From Marinomonas atlantica (GTDB taxonomy: Bacteria; Pseudomonadota; Gammaproteobacteria; Pseudomonadales; Marinomonadaceae): 64,000 nt of DNA. Position numbers and translations under genes: made by a program. Where the stretch lies: assembly GCF_001639725.1 (NCBI RefSeq), contig NZ_LTAW01000004.1, positions 1 to 64,000 of the forward strand. Direction: 5' to 3'. Under the pieces are notes generated by a model. It saw nothing but the letters and a program-made list of their open reading frames with translations. It was not told where the DNA came from and did no database searches. Shown here piece by piece: positions 19,204 through 29,194 of the stretch (the stretch's first letter is position 1; each line of letters begins with the position of its first letter).

Positions 19204-20541
19204 ATGATCCCAGTTATTGCATTGGTCGGTCGACCCAATGTTGGAAAATCTACTCTGTTTAATCAGCTGACACGTTCACGCGATGCGCTTGTTGCAGATT
19301 ACCCAGGCTTAACTCGTGACCGTAAATACGGCGATGGCAAAGCGGGTGAGCACGAATTTATTGTTATTGATACAGGTGGTATCAGTGGTGACGAGCAGGG
19401 CATTGATGAGCATATGGCACGTCAATCTTTACTTGCAATCGAAGAAGCCGATGTGGTGCTGTTTTTGGTTGATGGTCGTCATGGTTTGAACCCTGCCGAT
19501 GAAATGATTGCCAATCACTTACGTCGTTCTGAAAAGACGATTTACTTAGTGGTTAACAAAACAGACGGTATTAATGAAGACATCGCATTAGCAGACTTCT
19601 ACTCGCTAGGTATGGGGCAGTTGTACTCTATCGCAGCAGCTCACGGTAAAGGCGTACGCTCGCTGATTGATATTGTGATGTTGCCGTTTGCAGATCGTGT
19701 TGCTGAAGCTCGCGAGCAAATAGAGTTCAATGCCAAAGGCATTCGTATAGGTGTGATTGGCCGACCTAATGTGGGTAAATCTACACTTGTAAACCGTATG
19801 CTTGGTGAAGAGCGTGTTATCGTATATGACATGCCTGGAACCACACGTGACAGTGTTTATATTCCTTACAAGCGTCATGACAAAGATTACACCTTGATTG
19901 ATACGGCAGGGGTACGACGTCGCAAGCATGTTTCCGAAGCCGTTGAGAAGTTCTCAATTGTTAAAACACTGCAAGCAATCCAAGATGCTAACGTGGTCAT
20001 TTGTGTGATTGATTCTCATGAGGATTTGGTGGAACAAGATCTTCATATGATTGGTTATGCTTTGGATGCTGGTCGTGGTTTGGTGATAGCCATCAACAAG
20101 TGGGATGGCCTGAAAAAAGATGACCGTGAGCACATCAAGAAAGAGGTTGAGCGTCGTTTAGGGTTTGTTCCTTACGCTAAAGTGCACTATATCTCTGCGT
20201 TACATGGTACGGGTGTGGGCGATCTTTATGACACAATTGAAGAAACTTACGATTCTTGTTATGCCAAATGGTCTACCAATCGACTTACTAAGATTCTTGA
20301 AGATGCAGTTTCGGAGCATCAACCACCAATGGTCAAAGGTCGTCGTATTAAATTGCGATATGCTCACCAAGGGGGCTCAAACCCACCAAGGATCGTGGTT
20401 CATGGAAATCAAACGAATTCATTACCGGGTAGCTACAAGCGTTATCTAGAGAATAAATTCCGTACCGTATTGAACATTACGGGCACACCTATTTCATTTG
20501 AATTTAAATCGTCGGATAACCCATTCGCGCCGAAGAAGTAA
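19204..20541 (+). CDS. der: Der (EngA), ribosome-assembly GTPase
   Basis: GTPase with two G domains in tandem, needed for 50S subunit assembly. The protein has 445 residues. P-loops [12 protein letters not shown] (about residue 8) and [12 protein letters not shown] (about 182) are both present, with DTGG and DTAG switch motifs and a C-terminal KH-like domain ([16 protein letters not shown] region near 395). A weak hairpin (GGCTGCT...AGCAGCC, 19149-19177) separates it from bamB. A strong terminator follows. Confidence 0.97.
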   Translation: MIPVIALVGRPNVGKSTLFNQLTRSRDALVADYPGLTRDRKYGDGKAGEHEFIVIDTGGISGDEQGIDEHMARQSLLAIEEADVVLFLVDGRHGLNPADEMIANHLRRSEKTIYLVVNKTDGINEDIALADFYSLGMGQLYSIAAAHGKGVRSLIDIVMLPFADRVAEAREQIEFNAKGIRIGVIGRPNVGKSTLVNRMLGEERVIVYDMPGTTRDSVYIPYKRHDKDYTLIDTAGVRRRKHVSEAVEKFSIVKTLQAIQDANVVICVIDSHEDLVEQDLHMIGYALDAGRGLVIAINKWDGLKKDDREHIKKEVERRLGFVPYAKVHYISALHGTGVGDLYDTIEETYDSCYAKWSTNRLTKILEDAVSEHQPPMVKGRRIKLRYAHQGGSNPPRIVVHGNQTNSLPGSYKRYLENKFRTVLNITGTPISFEFKSSDNPFAPKK

Positions 20542-20560
20542 TTTAAATAAAAGATGTTGG

Positions 20561-20598
20561 AAAGCCCTGTTAGGTGAATAATCTAACAGGGCTTTTTT
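20561..20598 (+). terminator. Intrinsic terminator after der
   Basis: AAAGCCCTGTTAG (20561-20573) pairs with CTAACAGGGCTTT (20583-20595), followed by a T run. It closes the rodZ-to-der group. Confidence 0.92.
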
Positions 20599-20699
20599 GT
20601 CTGTGCTCGACATTAGTCTTAAAGCTATTGTTCTATAAAAGGCGATCCGCTACTTTGAAGGGAATTGGACACACAAAGAAAAATAATAACGGAGCGCTT

Positions 20700-21806
20700 A
20701 TGTCTCAATCGGTGGAATTTTCAACCCTACCATTTGCTAGCCATTTCAAATTAGGGGTCATTCGCCTTGCCTCACCTCGTACATTAAATGCTTTAAATCT
20801 TGAGATGATTGAAGCGATCTCGAAAAAGTTACTCGTATGGCAAGAAGATCCTGCTATCTCAGCGGTGTGGATAGAAGGTGCGGGTGAAAAGGCTTTTTGT
20901 GCAGGAGGGAATGTGGTCGATGTGTATCGATCGCTGGTTGAACAACATGACAATGGTCTGTTTAGTGAGCGGTATTTTGGGAGTGAATACCAATTGGACT
21001 TATTAATCCAACGCTATCAAAAACCGGTCATTAGTTGGGGTCATGGTTATATTATGGGCGGCGGTATGGGACTGTTCATGGGAGGCGATTATCGAGTGGT
21101 CATGCCTTCGAGTCGACTGGCGATGCCCGAAATCAAAATTGGCTTATATCCGGATGTCGGTGCCAGCTATTTTTTGAATCAGCTCCCCGAACATTATGCA
21201 CGTTTCTTGGCGCTAACAGCGTATCAAGTTAACGCGACAGATGCCTGTGAGTTAGGTCTAGCGACGCACTACGTATGTGATGACGCTTATACACAGGTAT
21301 TGCAGCAATTAGCATCCGGTACGATAGATAACACTGAGCGTAAACAAGTTGCTCTTCATATCGAGCGAGTATTACACGGCTTTACGCTCGCGGAAGAGGT
21401 GTTTTTATTACGTCCGGAGTTGATGTCTCATGACAAAGAATTGAAAAACTTGATGAGTGGTGACATCGTCAATATTCATCAGTCGATGAAGCAATACAAA
21501 ACTGATAGCCCAACTCTTCAAACTGCGCGCGAAAACTTTCTTAAAGGCAGTCCACTGTCTGCTTGTTTGATATTGGAACAGTTAAACTGGGGGATTGGAC
21601 AAACATTAGAATCTGTTTTCCAACGTGAAGCCGTATTATCCGTCAACATCAGTGTATATGGAGATTTTTGTGAAGGTGTCCGAGCATTGCTGGTAGACAA
21701 AGATCAAGCGCCCGCATGGAAACATACGTCGATTCTAGAGGTGCCAAAAGAGACACTGCATCACTATTTTGTTCCGATGGCGGCTAGGACTCAGGTACCG
21801 AGCTAG
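20700..21806 (+). CDS. Enoyl-CoA hydratase/isomerase family, 3-hydroxyisobutyryl-CoA hydrolase type
   Basis: A 368-residue crotonase-fold enzyme. Start ATG 20700 is supported by GGAG (20690-20693); the open frame reaches further upstream over the der terminator. It has the crotonase oxyanion-hole motif [20 protein letters not shown] and [20 protein letters not shown]. The extra C-terminal region of about 100 residues is typical of 3-hydroxyisobutyryl-CoA hydrolases of valine breakdown. No other valine-degradation gene is adjacent, so the substrate is inferred. The last 23 bases overlap the small convergent ybaM gene. Confidence 0.85.
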   Translation: MSQSVEFSTLPFASHFKLGVIRLASPRTLNALNLEMIEAISKKLLVWQEDPAISAVWIEGAGEKAFCAGGNVVDVYRSLVEQHDNGLFSERYFGSEYQLDLLIQRYQKPVISWGHGYIMGGGMGLFMGGDYRVVMPSSRLAMPEIKIGLYPDVGASYFLNQLPEHYARFLALTAYQVNATDACELGLATHYVCDDAYTQVLQQLASGTIDNTERKQVALHIERVLHGFTLAEEVFLLRPELMSHDKELKNLMSGDIVNIHQSMKQYKTDSPTLQTARENFLKGSPLSACLILEQLNWGIGQTLESVFQREAVLSVNISVYGDFCEGVRALLVDKDQAPAWKHTSILEVPKETLHHYFVPMAARTQVPS

Positions 21807-21942
21807 CGACTTTTTGCTCACAGTCCTGTAAAACAATTTTAAGTGCGGCAATGGCTGTTTCATTGGGAATTTCATTTTCTTCTAGTAGTGCGATTAAGTC
21901 GACGGCTAGTTTAATGTGGTCAGGAGCGGAATCTAACGGCAT
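21784..21942 (-). CDS. ybaM: YbaM-family small protein (DUF2496)
   Basis: A 52-residue protein encoded on the minus strand, read by hand. It starts [20 protein letters not shown] and continues [20 protein letters not shown]. This closely follows the YbaM family pattern (SLDxAPxxVKLAVDLIxLLEEN). Function of the family is unknown. It overlaps the 3' end of the convergent hydratase gene by 23 bases, which together with its size makes it easy to miss. The similarity is from memory and was not searched. Confidence 0.75.
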   Translation of the reverse strand: MPLDSAPDHIKLAVDLIALLEENEIPNETAIAALKIVLQDCEQKVASSVPES

Positions 21943-22051
21943 AGGGACTTTTTCTGCATATTTGCTGTCATGTTATTAGGGTAAGCTTTTTCTATAATAA
22001 GCATTACAGTGACGATAAAGAAGTAAATGTTAACACATCCTAGAGGTGCGC

Positions 22052-22690
22052 GTGGTTACAAATGAATTTTGGTTAGAACGCTGGCAAATGGGTCGAATAG
22101 GTTTTCATCGCGATGAGGTAAACCCTTGGTTGATTCAGTATTGGCCCCAGATCGGTCGAGGAGCCAAGGTACTGGTACCATTATGTGGTAAGTCAGCCGA
22201 TTTGTTATGGCTAGCGAACCAAGGCTACGATGTAACAGGTGTTGAGCTGTCACCGATGGCCGTGGTTGAGTTCTTTGGCGATAACGATTTAACGTATCAA
22301 ACAGAGCAAGTTGGCAGTCTAAAAATTCATACTGCACATGGGTTAGCTTTGCGTATTGTGGAAGGGGACTACTTTGATTTTCACGAGACAGGTTTTGACG
22401 CGTGTTATGATCGTGCCGCATTAGTTGCGATACCGGAAGATAAGCGTGAGCAATATGTACTTCATACAAAGCAGCGGCTCACTCCAGAAGCAACCTTGCT
22501 GCTCATTACATTAAGTTATGATGGCGATCAGGCCGGACCACCATTTTCAGTCTTAGACTTTGAGGTGAACGAATTGTGGGGGGACTGGATACGAAAATTA
22601 GCCAGTGAAGACTTACTCCAATTAGATGAACGCTATCAGGGTCATGATCGCACTTTTTATGAAGAAAGTGTGTGGAGGATTACTGCTTAA
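22052..22690 (+). CDS. tpm: Thiopurine S-methyltransferase
   Basis: SAM-dependent methyltransferase of about 212 residues. In bacteria these act on thiopurines and on tellurite or selenite, giving volatile products. Start GTG 22052 has GAGG five bases before it; a GTG at 22046 is also in frame. Family motifs are FWLERWQMGRIGFHRDEVNPWL, seen as two parts, the SAM loop VLVPLCGKSADLLWLANQGY and DACYDRAALVAIP. It is transcribed alone, before ygiQ. Confidence 0.93.
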   Translation: MVTNEFWLERWQMGRIGFHRDEVNPWLIQYWPQIGRGAKVLVPLCGKSADLLWLANQGYDVTGVELSPMAVVEFFGDNDLTYQTEQVGSLKIHTAHGLALRIVEGDYFDFHETGFDACYDRAALVAIPEDKREQYVLHTKQRLTPEATLLLITLSYDGDQAGPPFSVLDFEVNELWGDWIRKLASEDLLQLDERYQGHDRTFYEESVWRITA

Positions 22691-22760
22691 TAATATCTCT
22701 ATATACCTGAGTATTTTTCTGGGATAATAGTCGTCATTCACGATTCCTGATTCATCAATT

Positions 22761-22783
22761 TCCCAAGCGAACATCGCTTGGGA
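22761..22783 (+). promoter_or_regulatory. Perfect hairpin in the ygiQ leader
   Basis: TCCCAAGCGA (22761-22770) pairs with TCGCTTGGGA (22774-22783) around a three-base loop, only ten bases before the ygiQ ATG. The stem has no T run, so it is not a standard terminator. It would be next to the ribosome site (GATAGAG) and could affect translation. Confidence 0.5.
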
Positions 22784-22793
22784 TAGAGTTATT

Positions 22794-25067
22794 ATGACCA
22801 AACGACACAAAACCGCTCCAGATATATTTTCTTACCCTCAGTATTGGGCTGAATGTTATGGCGTTGCGCCATTTTTACCGACCACCCGCGAAGAAATGGA
22901 TGCTTTAGGCTGGGACAGTTGTGACGTCATCATTGTCACTGGCGATGCCTACATTGACCATCCAAGTTTTGGCATGGCAGTAATGGGGCGCGTATTGGAG
23001 GCACAAGGCTTTCGTGTCGGTATTATTGATCAACCTGATTGGCGCAGTCCTGATGACTTTATGCGTTTAGGTCGTCCAAATCTGTATTTTGGTGTGACAG
23101 CGGGTAACATGGACTCCATGATCAACCGTTACACCGCGGATCTTAAAGTGCGCAACGACGATGCCTATACGCCTTATGGTGCCGGCGGTAAACGTCCTGA
23201 TCGAGCCGTCATTGTCTATTCTCAACGTTGTAAACAAGCTTTCCATGATGTTCCGGTAATGATCGGTGGCATCGAAGCGAGCTTGCGTCGTATCGCCCAA
23301 TATGACTATTGGAATGATGAAGTACGTCGTTCCGTGTTAGTAGACTCTACCGCTGACATCTTGCTCTATGGTAATGCTGAGCGGGCCATCATTGATGTGA
23401 CTCATGCCGTGGCCGCCGGTAAAAAGATGGATGAACTGGAAAACATCCGAGGTACCACGATTATTCGTGATACACCTCCAGGTGGCTACACGGAAATCGA
23501 CTCGACGCGTGTCGATTGGCCGAGCAAGGTAGATAAAATTTATAGCCCTTACGAATACATCCCGGAAGGTAAGTGCCAAACTGGTGAGCAAGAAGACGAC
23601 GATGTCATGCCGATTCGAGTGATTCCAGCGCCGTTACGTAAAGGTGAAAAACTCAGTCCTGAGAAAACCTATATTCGCTTACCGTCTTTTGAAAAAGTAT
23701 CAAAAGACCCTGTGTTATACGCGCATACTTCGCGTATTTTGCACATGGAATCCAACCCTCACAATGCGCGTGCCTTGATTCAAAAGCACGGTAAAAAAGA
23801 GATTTGGGTTAATCCACCGCCAATTCCACTGGAAACCCCAGAAATGGATGGTGTGTTCGATTTACCGTATGCACGTGTACCACACCCTAAATATCAGAAA
23901 GCGCGAATCCCAGCTTATGACATGATCAAAACGTCGATCAATATTATGCGCGGTTGTTTTGGTGGCTGTACGTTCTGTTCGATTACTGAGCATGAAGGGC
24001 GTGTCATTCAGTCGCGTTCACACGAATCGATCCTAAATGAAATCGAAGACATCAAGCAAAAGGTGCCGGGCTTTACCGGTCACATTTCTGACTTAGGTGG
24101 ACCGACATCAAACATGTACACGTTGAACTGTAATGATGATGAAGTTCAAGCGTCGTGTCGTAAGTTGTCTTGTGTGTACCCAACGATCTGTTCAAACCTT
24201 AAAACCGATCATAGCGCAACGACGTCACTGTATCGCAAAGCACGCTCTGTGGAAGGTATTCATAAAATCTCAATCGCATCAGGTTTACGTTATGATTTGG
24301 CGGTAGAAGATCCTGAGTATGTGCGCGAATTGGTGACACATCACGTCGGTGGGTTATTAAAAATTGCACCAGAGCACTCTGAAATGGGTACCCTGTCGAA
24401 AATGATGAAGCCGGGCATGGGCACTTATGATCGTTTCAAACGCATGTTTGATAAGTATTCAAAAGAAGCGGGTAAAAAACAGCATTTGATTCCTTATTTT
24501 ATCGCAGCTCACCCAGGTTCTAGCGATGAAGACATGATGAATTTAGCGGTTTGGTTGAAAGAAAATGACTTCAAGCCAGATCAGGTGCAAACGTTCTACC
24601 CATCGCCAATGTCGTTAGCAACAGCGATGTATCACTCAGGTAAAAACCCATTACAAGGGGTGACCTACAAGAGTGAAGATGTTTATATCCCGAAAGACTA
24701 CAAGCAGCGAACCACGCAAAAAGGCTTCTTACGTTATCATGATCCAAGTAACTGGCCAGCGTTACGTGAGACCTTGCGAGTCATGGGGCGTGCTGATCTG
24801 ATTGGTAATGGCAAAGGTCAATTAGTACCAGACGAAGAAAAAGACAAGCGTACGCCACGTCGTCCAACGAAAGCCAAACCAGGACAAAAAACGGGTGCAT
24901 CGCACTCTAGTAATCGTCCTACGTTTGAAAAAATCGCTGAAAACGAGCGTACTCAGCGCAAGCAAAATAAGACAAATGCGTCCAGCACAGAGAGCCGTCC
25001 AGCTAAAACAGGTGGTGGTGCGAACCGTTCAAAATCGAAACGACCTGCAGCAAGTAGAACCCGTTAA
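22794..25067 (+). CDS. ygiQ: YgiQ family radical SAM protein
   Basis: A 757-residue radical SAM protein with an N-terminal B12-binding-like region (1-200), a radical SAM core with [12 protein letters not shown] (about residue 384) and a C-terminal basic, low-complexity tail of about 75 residues rich in Lys, Arg, Thr and Ser. The tail is usual for the family and may bind nucleic acid. Its reaction is unknown. It stands alone between hairpins. Confidence 0.92.
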   Translation: MTKRHKTAPDIFSYPQYWAECYGVAPFLPTTREEMDALGWDSCDVIIVTGDAYIDHPSFGMAVMGRVLEAQGFRVGIIDQPDWRSPDDFMRLGRPNLYFGVTAGNMDSMINRYTADLKVRNDDAYTPYGAGGKRPDRAVIVYSQRCKQAFHDVPVMIGGIEASLRRIAQYDYWNDEVRRSVLVDSTADILLYGNAERAIIDVTHAVAAGKKMDELENIRGTTIIRDTPPGGYTEIDSTRVDWPSKVDKIYSPYEYIPEGKCQTGEQEDDDVMPIRVIPAPLRKGEKLSPEKTYIRLPSFEKVSKDPVLYAHTSRILHMESNPHNARALIQKHGKKEIWVNPPPIPLETPEMDGVFDLPYARVPHPKYQKARIPAYDMIKTSINIMRGCFGGCTFCSITEHEGRVIQSRSHESILNEIEDIKQKVPGFTGHISDLGGPTSNMYTLNCNDDEVQASCRKLSCVYPTICSNLKTDHSATTSLYRKARSVEGIHKISIASGLRYDLAVEDPEYVRELVTHHVGGLLKIAPEHSEMGTLSKMMKPGMGTYDRFKRMFDKYSKEAGKKQHLIPYFIAAHPGSSDEDMMNLAVWLKENDFKPDQVQTFYPSPMSLATAMYHSGKNPLQGVTYKSEDVYIPKDYKQRTTQKGFLRYHDPSNWPALRETLRVMGRADLIGNGKGQLVPDEEKDKRTPRRPTKAKPGQKTGASHSSNRPTFEKIAENERTQRKQNKTNASSTESRPAKTGGGANRSKSKRPAASRTR

Positions 25068-25073
25068 TAGATT

Positions 25074-25106
25074 AAGGACGACCGCATTCTATGTGGTCGT
25101 CCTTTG
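25074..25106 (+). terminator. Terminator after ygiQ
   Basis: AAGGACGACC (25074-25083) pairs with GGTCGTCCTT (25095-25104), followed by a short T stretch. Confidence 0.75.
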
Positions 25107-25312
25107 CACCAACTTGTTCACGCAATAGCAAAATTACCCTTTAAAAGGTGCATTCTCTTCGAAAATCTCCCATAATTCAGCCCCATTATTGGTATACGTT
25201 ATGCATTGATCAAATTAGACACGGTGCTAACCCGCGTTAATACCTCCACAAGAGGTTTACGTTACTAACCTGCGCTCAACCAAAAGTAAGCGTGATGATT
25301 GGGAAAACAACT

Positions 25313-25912
25313 ATGAAACTGACACATCAATGGCTTTCAATTCTTGAAGGCTGCATTCTAGTGGCCCTAGGCCTGCATATTCTGAATTCAGTCGGTCTTT
25401 TGATCAGCGGTACCGCAGGCATCGGCATGATTTTGTTAAAACTGACCAGTTTAAGCTTCGGACAATTATTTTTCGTTTTAAATTTACCTTTTTACATTTT
25501 AGCGTGGCGCGCGCTCGGCAAAGAGTTTGCGTTTCGTACCTTTGCTGCGGTGAGCATATTGTCACTGCTATCTGAATTGTTCCGTCATATCGTACATCTT
25601 GCGATTCATCCCATTGCCGCGGCGATCTTAGGCGGTATGCTGGTAGGATTTGGTTTGATCATTTTATTTCGTCACAATGCATCGCTAGGGGGTTTAAATA
25701 TTTTGGCGGTCTATTTAGAGCGTCGTTTTAACATACACGCGAGTCGTACCACACTCATTGCGGATTTATGTGTGCTGTCTGTCGCGGTACTTGTACTCGA
25801 TGGATGGAGTCTGCTGTATTCTTTATTAGCATTCCTACTATTAAGCTCGGTGGTTGGACGCTATCATCGTCCGCCAAAATGGGCGCAAAACAATGAGACC
25901 AAGCACGCCTAA
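25313..25912 (+). CDS. YitT/YczE-like integral membrane protein
   Basis: About 199 residues with five or six hydrophobic segments. The segment SVGLLISGTAGIGMILLKLT matches the YitT (DUF161) family, whose function is unknown. Several starts are in frame (GTG 25292, ATG 25295, ATG 25313). The last places MKLTHQW just before the first helix and is used here. The stop codon overlaps the start of the acetyltransferase gene by one base, so they are translated together. Confidence 0.75.
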   Translation: MKLTHQWLSILEGCILVALGLHILNSVGLLISGTAGIGMILLKLTSLSFGQLFFVLNLPFYILAWRALGKEFAFRTFAAVSILSLLSELFRHIVHLAIHPIAAAILGGMLVGFGLIILFRHNASLGGLNILAVYLERRFNIHASRTTLIADLCVLSVAVLVLDGWSLLYSLLAFLLLSSVVGRYHRPPKWAQNNETKHA

Positions 25913-26409
25913 TGAACGCTCAAAAAGTTGTTATTGATCATTTCGATGAAGAGTTGGTGTCCTTTCGGGCGTTATTAGATGTTTACCACCGTAGCGTTCA
26001 TGCTATACCTGATATGATTTATTCACCTGAGCAGAAGTCCGTTTGGGCCCCAGACTGTTTAGAGGTTTCAAGCTGGCATGAACGGCTTCAAGAGCATCAG
26101 GTTTGGGTCGCTTTGGGGGAGCTAAACAAAGAGTGCTTAGGGTTTATTGAATTAGATCTGAAGGGCGATATTGAATGCCTGTATGTGTGCCCGCAAGCTC
26201 AACGTCAAGGTATTGCAAAGGCCCTATTGATCAAGGCCAGAGAGCATGTCGTCCACCACTACGAAAATAAAACGGAGTGGCGAGTCCAAGCGTCGGATGC
26301 CGCTTATGAGCTTTTTCTGAAGTTTGGTTTTTTACCTACTCAGCGTAATCAAATTGAGCGATTGGGTGTTTTGCTTGAAAACACGAGTATGGCAAAATCC
26401 CTGCGATAG
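25912..26409 (+). CDS. GNAT-family N-acetyltransferase
   Basis: A 165-residue acetyl-CoA-dependent transferase. The acetyl-CoA loop is visible in LYVCPQAQRQGIAKALLIKA (about residues 98-117), followed by the C-terminal FGFLPTQRN strand. The substrate is unknown. It overlaps the upstream membrane-protein gene by one base (TAATG). Confidence 0.88.
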   Translation: MNAQKVVIDHFDEELVSFRALLDVYHRSVHAIPDMIYSPEQKSVWAPDCLEVSSWHERLQEHQVWVALGELNKECLGFIELDLKGDIECLYVCPQAQRQGIAKALLIKAREHVVHHYENKTEWRVQASDAAYELFLKFGFLPTQRNQIERLGVLLENTSMAKSLR

Positions 26410-26429
26410 TTTTTAATGAGGTGTTTCAA

Positions 26430-26891
26430 ATGGATAGTCTTGAATTAAAAATCCCACCAGCGTTGTTGTTCATTTTAACAGCAATAGTGATGTGGGCCAG
26501 TGCTGGGTGTTTGCCTGCATTTGACTCAGTCGGGTGGTTTTTGTGTGCTTTGGGGTGGTTGAGTTTTGTCGTTGGTGGCTTGTTTTGTGTGCTAGGTGTG
26601 TTGTGGTTTGTGATACATCAGACAACACCTGATCCGCGTGATCCCTCGCAGTCAAGTAAGCTGGTAACATCAGGTATTTACAGCAAAACCCGTAATCCTA
26701 TGTATTTGGGCTTTGTTTTATTATTAAGCAGCTATATGTTTTGGCAAGGTTCGCCGCTGATGGTGCTTTATATTGCTGCGTTTGTTTGTTTCTTGACGCG
26801 TTATCAAATTATTCCCGAAGAGCGTATTTTAGGGTATCGCTTTGGTCAGTCCTTTCAAGAGTACACCAATCGCGTACCACGTTGGTGGTAA
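26430..26891 (+). CDS. Isoprenylcysteine/phospholipid methyltransferase-like membrane protein
   Basis: About 153 residues with three or four membrane helices. The C-terminal half has SGIYSKTRNPMYLGFVLLL and IIPEERILGYRFGQSFQEYT, the signature of the ICMT/PEMT-like methyltransferases of bacteria. Start ATG 26430 has GAGG 8 bases upstream; the GTG at 26421 overlaps that ribosome site. The substrate is unknown. It ends at a strong bidirectional terminator. Confidence 0.85.
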   Translation: MDSLELKIPPALLFILTAIVMWASAGCLPAFDSVGWFLCALGWLSFVVGGLFCVLGVLWFVIHQTTPDPRDPSQSSKLVTSGIYSKTRNPMYLGFVLLLSSYMFWQGSPLMVLYIAAFVCFLTRYQIIPEERILGYRFGQSFQEYTNRVPRWW

Positions 26892-26905
26892 GTTTGATCC
26901 GATAT

Positions 26906-26941
26906 AAAAAGCCCAAACAGTATTTACTGTTTGGGCTTTTT
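26906..26941. terminator. 17-bp bidirectional terminator
   Basis: The arms 26906-26922 and 26925-26941 are fully complementary (core GCCCAAACAGT/ACTGTTTGGGC) and flanked by A and T runs. It serves the methyltransferase gene and the convergent fasciclin gene. Confidence 0.93.
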
Positions 26942-26977
26942 AGTGTTCGATTAGTACATTTACTTTTTTAGAGCTGA

Positions 26978-27556
26978 CTATTTAGGCAGCAATACGGTGT
27001 CAATGACATGGATAACACCGTTTGATTGTTTCACATCAGCGATGGTGACATGCGCCATACGGCCGTTTTCATCTTCCAACATAATCATATCGCCTTTGTA
27101 GGTTGCGGTTAGAACACAGCCGCCTAACGTTGGTACTGGGTGAGCACCCATATCATCGTCAATCATGGTTGTGATCGCGCTTGATAAAGCATTGGTGCCG
27201 ACGACATGACAGGTTAGCACTTCTTGTAGAGCGGCTTTGTTTTCAGGCTTTAACAAGTTTGCTACCGCACCTTTAGGTAACTTATCAAACGCTGCATTCG
27301 TTGGCGCAAACACGGTGAATGGGCCTTCACCTTGCAATGTGTCGACAAGACCTGCTGCTTTCACTGCCGCGACTAGAGTTGTGTGATCTTTAGAGTTCAC
27401 AGCATTCTCAATGATGTTCTTACTGGCGTACATCGGTGCACCGCCCACCATAGGGTTGTCATGTTTTGTTGCCATGTTGTCATGGCTTGGTGACGTGCTT
27501 GAACAGCCAGTGATCGCTAATGCAGTGGTAACTGTTAGTGTTGTAAGAAGTTTCAT
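26978..27556 (-). CDS. Fasciclin (FAS1) domain lipoprotein
   Basis: A 192-residue envelope protein. The signal peptide ends in a lipobox, ITGC at residues 15-18, so it should be a lipoprotein. Residues about 48-190 form one FAS1 domain with TLVAAVKAAGLVDTLQGEGP, FTVFAPTNAAFDKLPKGAV and a C-terminal NGVIHVIDTVLLP. FAS1 domains mediate adhesion or protein contacts. It is transcribed alone. The ECF sigma/anti-sigma pair 4 kb away may matter, because in mycobacteria SigK/RskA controls FAS1 proteins. Confidence 0.92.
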   Translation of the reverse strand: MKLLTTLTVTTALAITGCSSTSPSHDNMATKHDNPMVGGAPMYASKNIIENAVNSKDHTTLVAAVKAAGLVDTLQGEGPFTVFAPTNAAFDKLPKGAVANLLKPENKAALQEVLTCHVVGTNALSSAITTMIDDDMGAHPVPTLGGCVLTATYKGDMIMLEDENGRMAHVTIADVKQSNGVIHVIDTVLLPK

Positions 27557-27685
27557 AGTAGTGCTCCCGTAGTGTGATTTTTATTAACTTGGTATGTGTA
27601 ACCACGGGCGTTATTTCAAATAGTTTCAATTTATATTTAAAAAAATTAACGAAATTAAAAATAGTCATGTCATGGTGACGTATTT

Positions 27686-29014
27686 CTACGTTCTATTTTG
27701 ATCGAGTAGCTGCTTTAGTCGTATCAATCCTTTTTCAAAGTGTTGATGAGTTGGAATAGACATCAGTGACAGTCTGACATACTGAGAGTAGGACTCATCA
27801 TGACAAAAGTAGCGGCCATTACTAATTAACATACCGCGCTCTTTCGCAGTTGCGACAAATTGATCCGTATTGATGTTATCTGGCAATGCAAGCCAGATGT
27901 GGAAGCTACTAACCTGTGCTGAAAAAGTATCCTTCTCTAAAATAGTTTGCGCTATTGCTTGCCTTTGCTCAGCAATGCTCTTCTGTTGATTAGAGAGTTC
28001 GAATGCTTTCTCTGAGTTAATCATCTGTGTCGCTATTTCAAATGTGATAGGCGATACAAGCCAAATCATGGTGCGGATAAGCGTTGATAAATGCTCAATT
28101 TGACTCTGTGGCGCTTTCAGGTAGCCACAACGCATACCTGGGCTTATTGCTTTCGATAAGCTACTGATATAAAAACTCTTTTCGGGGATAAGGTTGGTGA
28201 TAGGAGGTATTTTTTCGGAGTTCAAAAAAGCATAAATATCGTCCTCTATGAGCCATGTTTGGTACTTTTGGATCACGCTAGCGATGGCTTCGCGGCGTTC
28301 GATTGAAAGCGTAACCGTTGTTGGATTCTGATGAGAAGGGACGATGATAACGAGGCTAGGGTGGCTTTGTTTACATACTTCTTGTAGGTGCTCAGGACAC
28401 ATGCCTTGCTCATCTTGTGTTACACCAACCGCTTTACGTCCTAATGCATTAATGATTGACAGTATTCCAGGGTAGGTCAGCGCCTCTACGGCAATGACGT
28501 CCCCTGGTTGTGAGTAGAGTTCAATCAGCAGTGAAAGTGCATGTTGCGCACCATTGGTTAGAAGCACATGCTCGGCAGAGCGCACATGCAAGCCAAAATG
28601 TTGTAACCAACGCATGCCGGCATTTTTGTGTAAAAGGCTTCCAGTATGCTCCGTATAACCAAATAAGGAAGGGGAGACAGTATTACTAAAGCATTGACTG
28701 ATTTGGTTATTTAATGTTTCTAGGTGGTAGGCAAGACAAGGCTGTAGAATGGAGAAATTCCATTCATCTTCCAACAGCTGTGGTTGGATCGCTTGTCTTA
28801 AGCTTGATCTCTTTTTGACAAAGCTTCCGCGGCCAACAAATGATTCAATATGCCCTTGATCAGCAAGTAAAGAGTACGCCTTAGCAATGGTAACGGGTGT
28901 CGTTGCATATTCTTCAGCTAATGCTCTATGGGTTGGAAGTTTACTGCCTTCTCTATAATGCCCTATGTCAATTAAGTGAACAACAGTGTCTGCAATGTCT
29001 TGATACTTTGGCAT
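27686..29014 (-). CDS. MocR-type regulator (GntR HTH fused to aminotransferase)
   Basis: A 442-residue PLP-dependent transcription factor. The N-terminal GntR winged helix (about 1-70) has GSKLPTHRALAEEYATTPVT. The aminotransferase-like domain (about 100-440) has the PLP lysine in YISSLSKAISPGMRCGY. MocR proteins bind DNA through the first domain and sense an amino-like ligand through the second. An in-frame ATG at 29065 is further upstream; 29014 gives the usual start MPKYQDIADTVV. It is divergent from the dehydrogenase gene and most likely controls it. Confidence 0.9.
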   Translation of the reverse strand: MPKYQDIADTVVHLIDIGHYREGSKLPTHRALAEEYATTPVTIAKAYSLLADQGHIESFVGRGSFVKKRSSLRQAIQPQLLEDEWNFSILQPCLAYHLETLNNQISQCFSNTVSPSLFGYTEHTGSLLHKNAGMRWLQHFGLHVRSAEHVLLTNGAQHALSLLIELYSQPGDVIAVEALTYPGILSIINALGRKAVGVTQDEQGMCPEHLQEVCKQSHPSLVIIVPSHQNPTTVTLSIERREAIASVIQKYQTWLIEDDIYAFLNSEKIPPITNLIPEKSFYISSLSKAISPGMRCGYLKAPQSQIEHLSTLIRTMIWLVSPITFEIATQMINSEKAFELSNQQKSIAEQRQAIAQTILEKDTFSAQVSSFHIWLALPDNINTDQFVATAKERGMLISNGRYFCHDESYSQYVRLSLMSIPTHQHFEKGLIRLKQLLDQNRT

Positions 29015-29094
29015 GGTGACTTCTTTTTCAATTCTACTAACAATTTTAGAGCGACTATAAAACATTTGAGAACTGCGATCTATTGGATTCAGTG

Positions 29095-29178
29095 ATATGT
29101 CATAACCAGAACTTTAAAATCATATTGACATATGTCATTAAGTTTTATTAATATCTAAATTAACTGATAATGACATAT
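29095..29178. promoter_or_regulatory. Repeated operator between the MocR gene and the dehydrogenase gene
   Basis: ATATGTCAT occurs at 29095-29103 and 29130-29138 in direct orientation and as ATGACATAT at 29170-29178 in inverted orientation. The middle copy lies in the 12-base palindrome TGACATATGTCA (29126-29137). Repeated 9-mers in a divergent intergenic region fit MocR binding. Confidence 0.6.
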
Positions 29179-29194
29179 TTTTAAAGAGGCGCGA

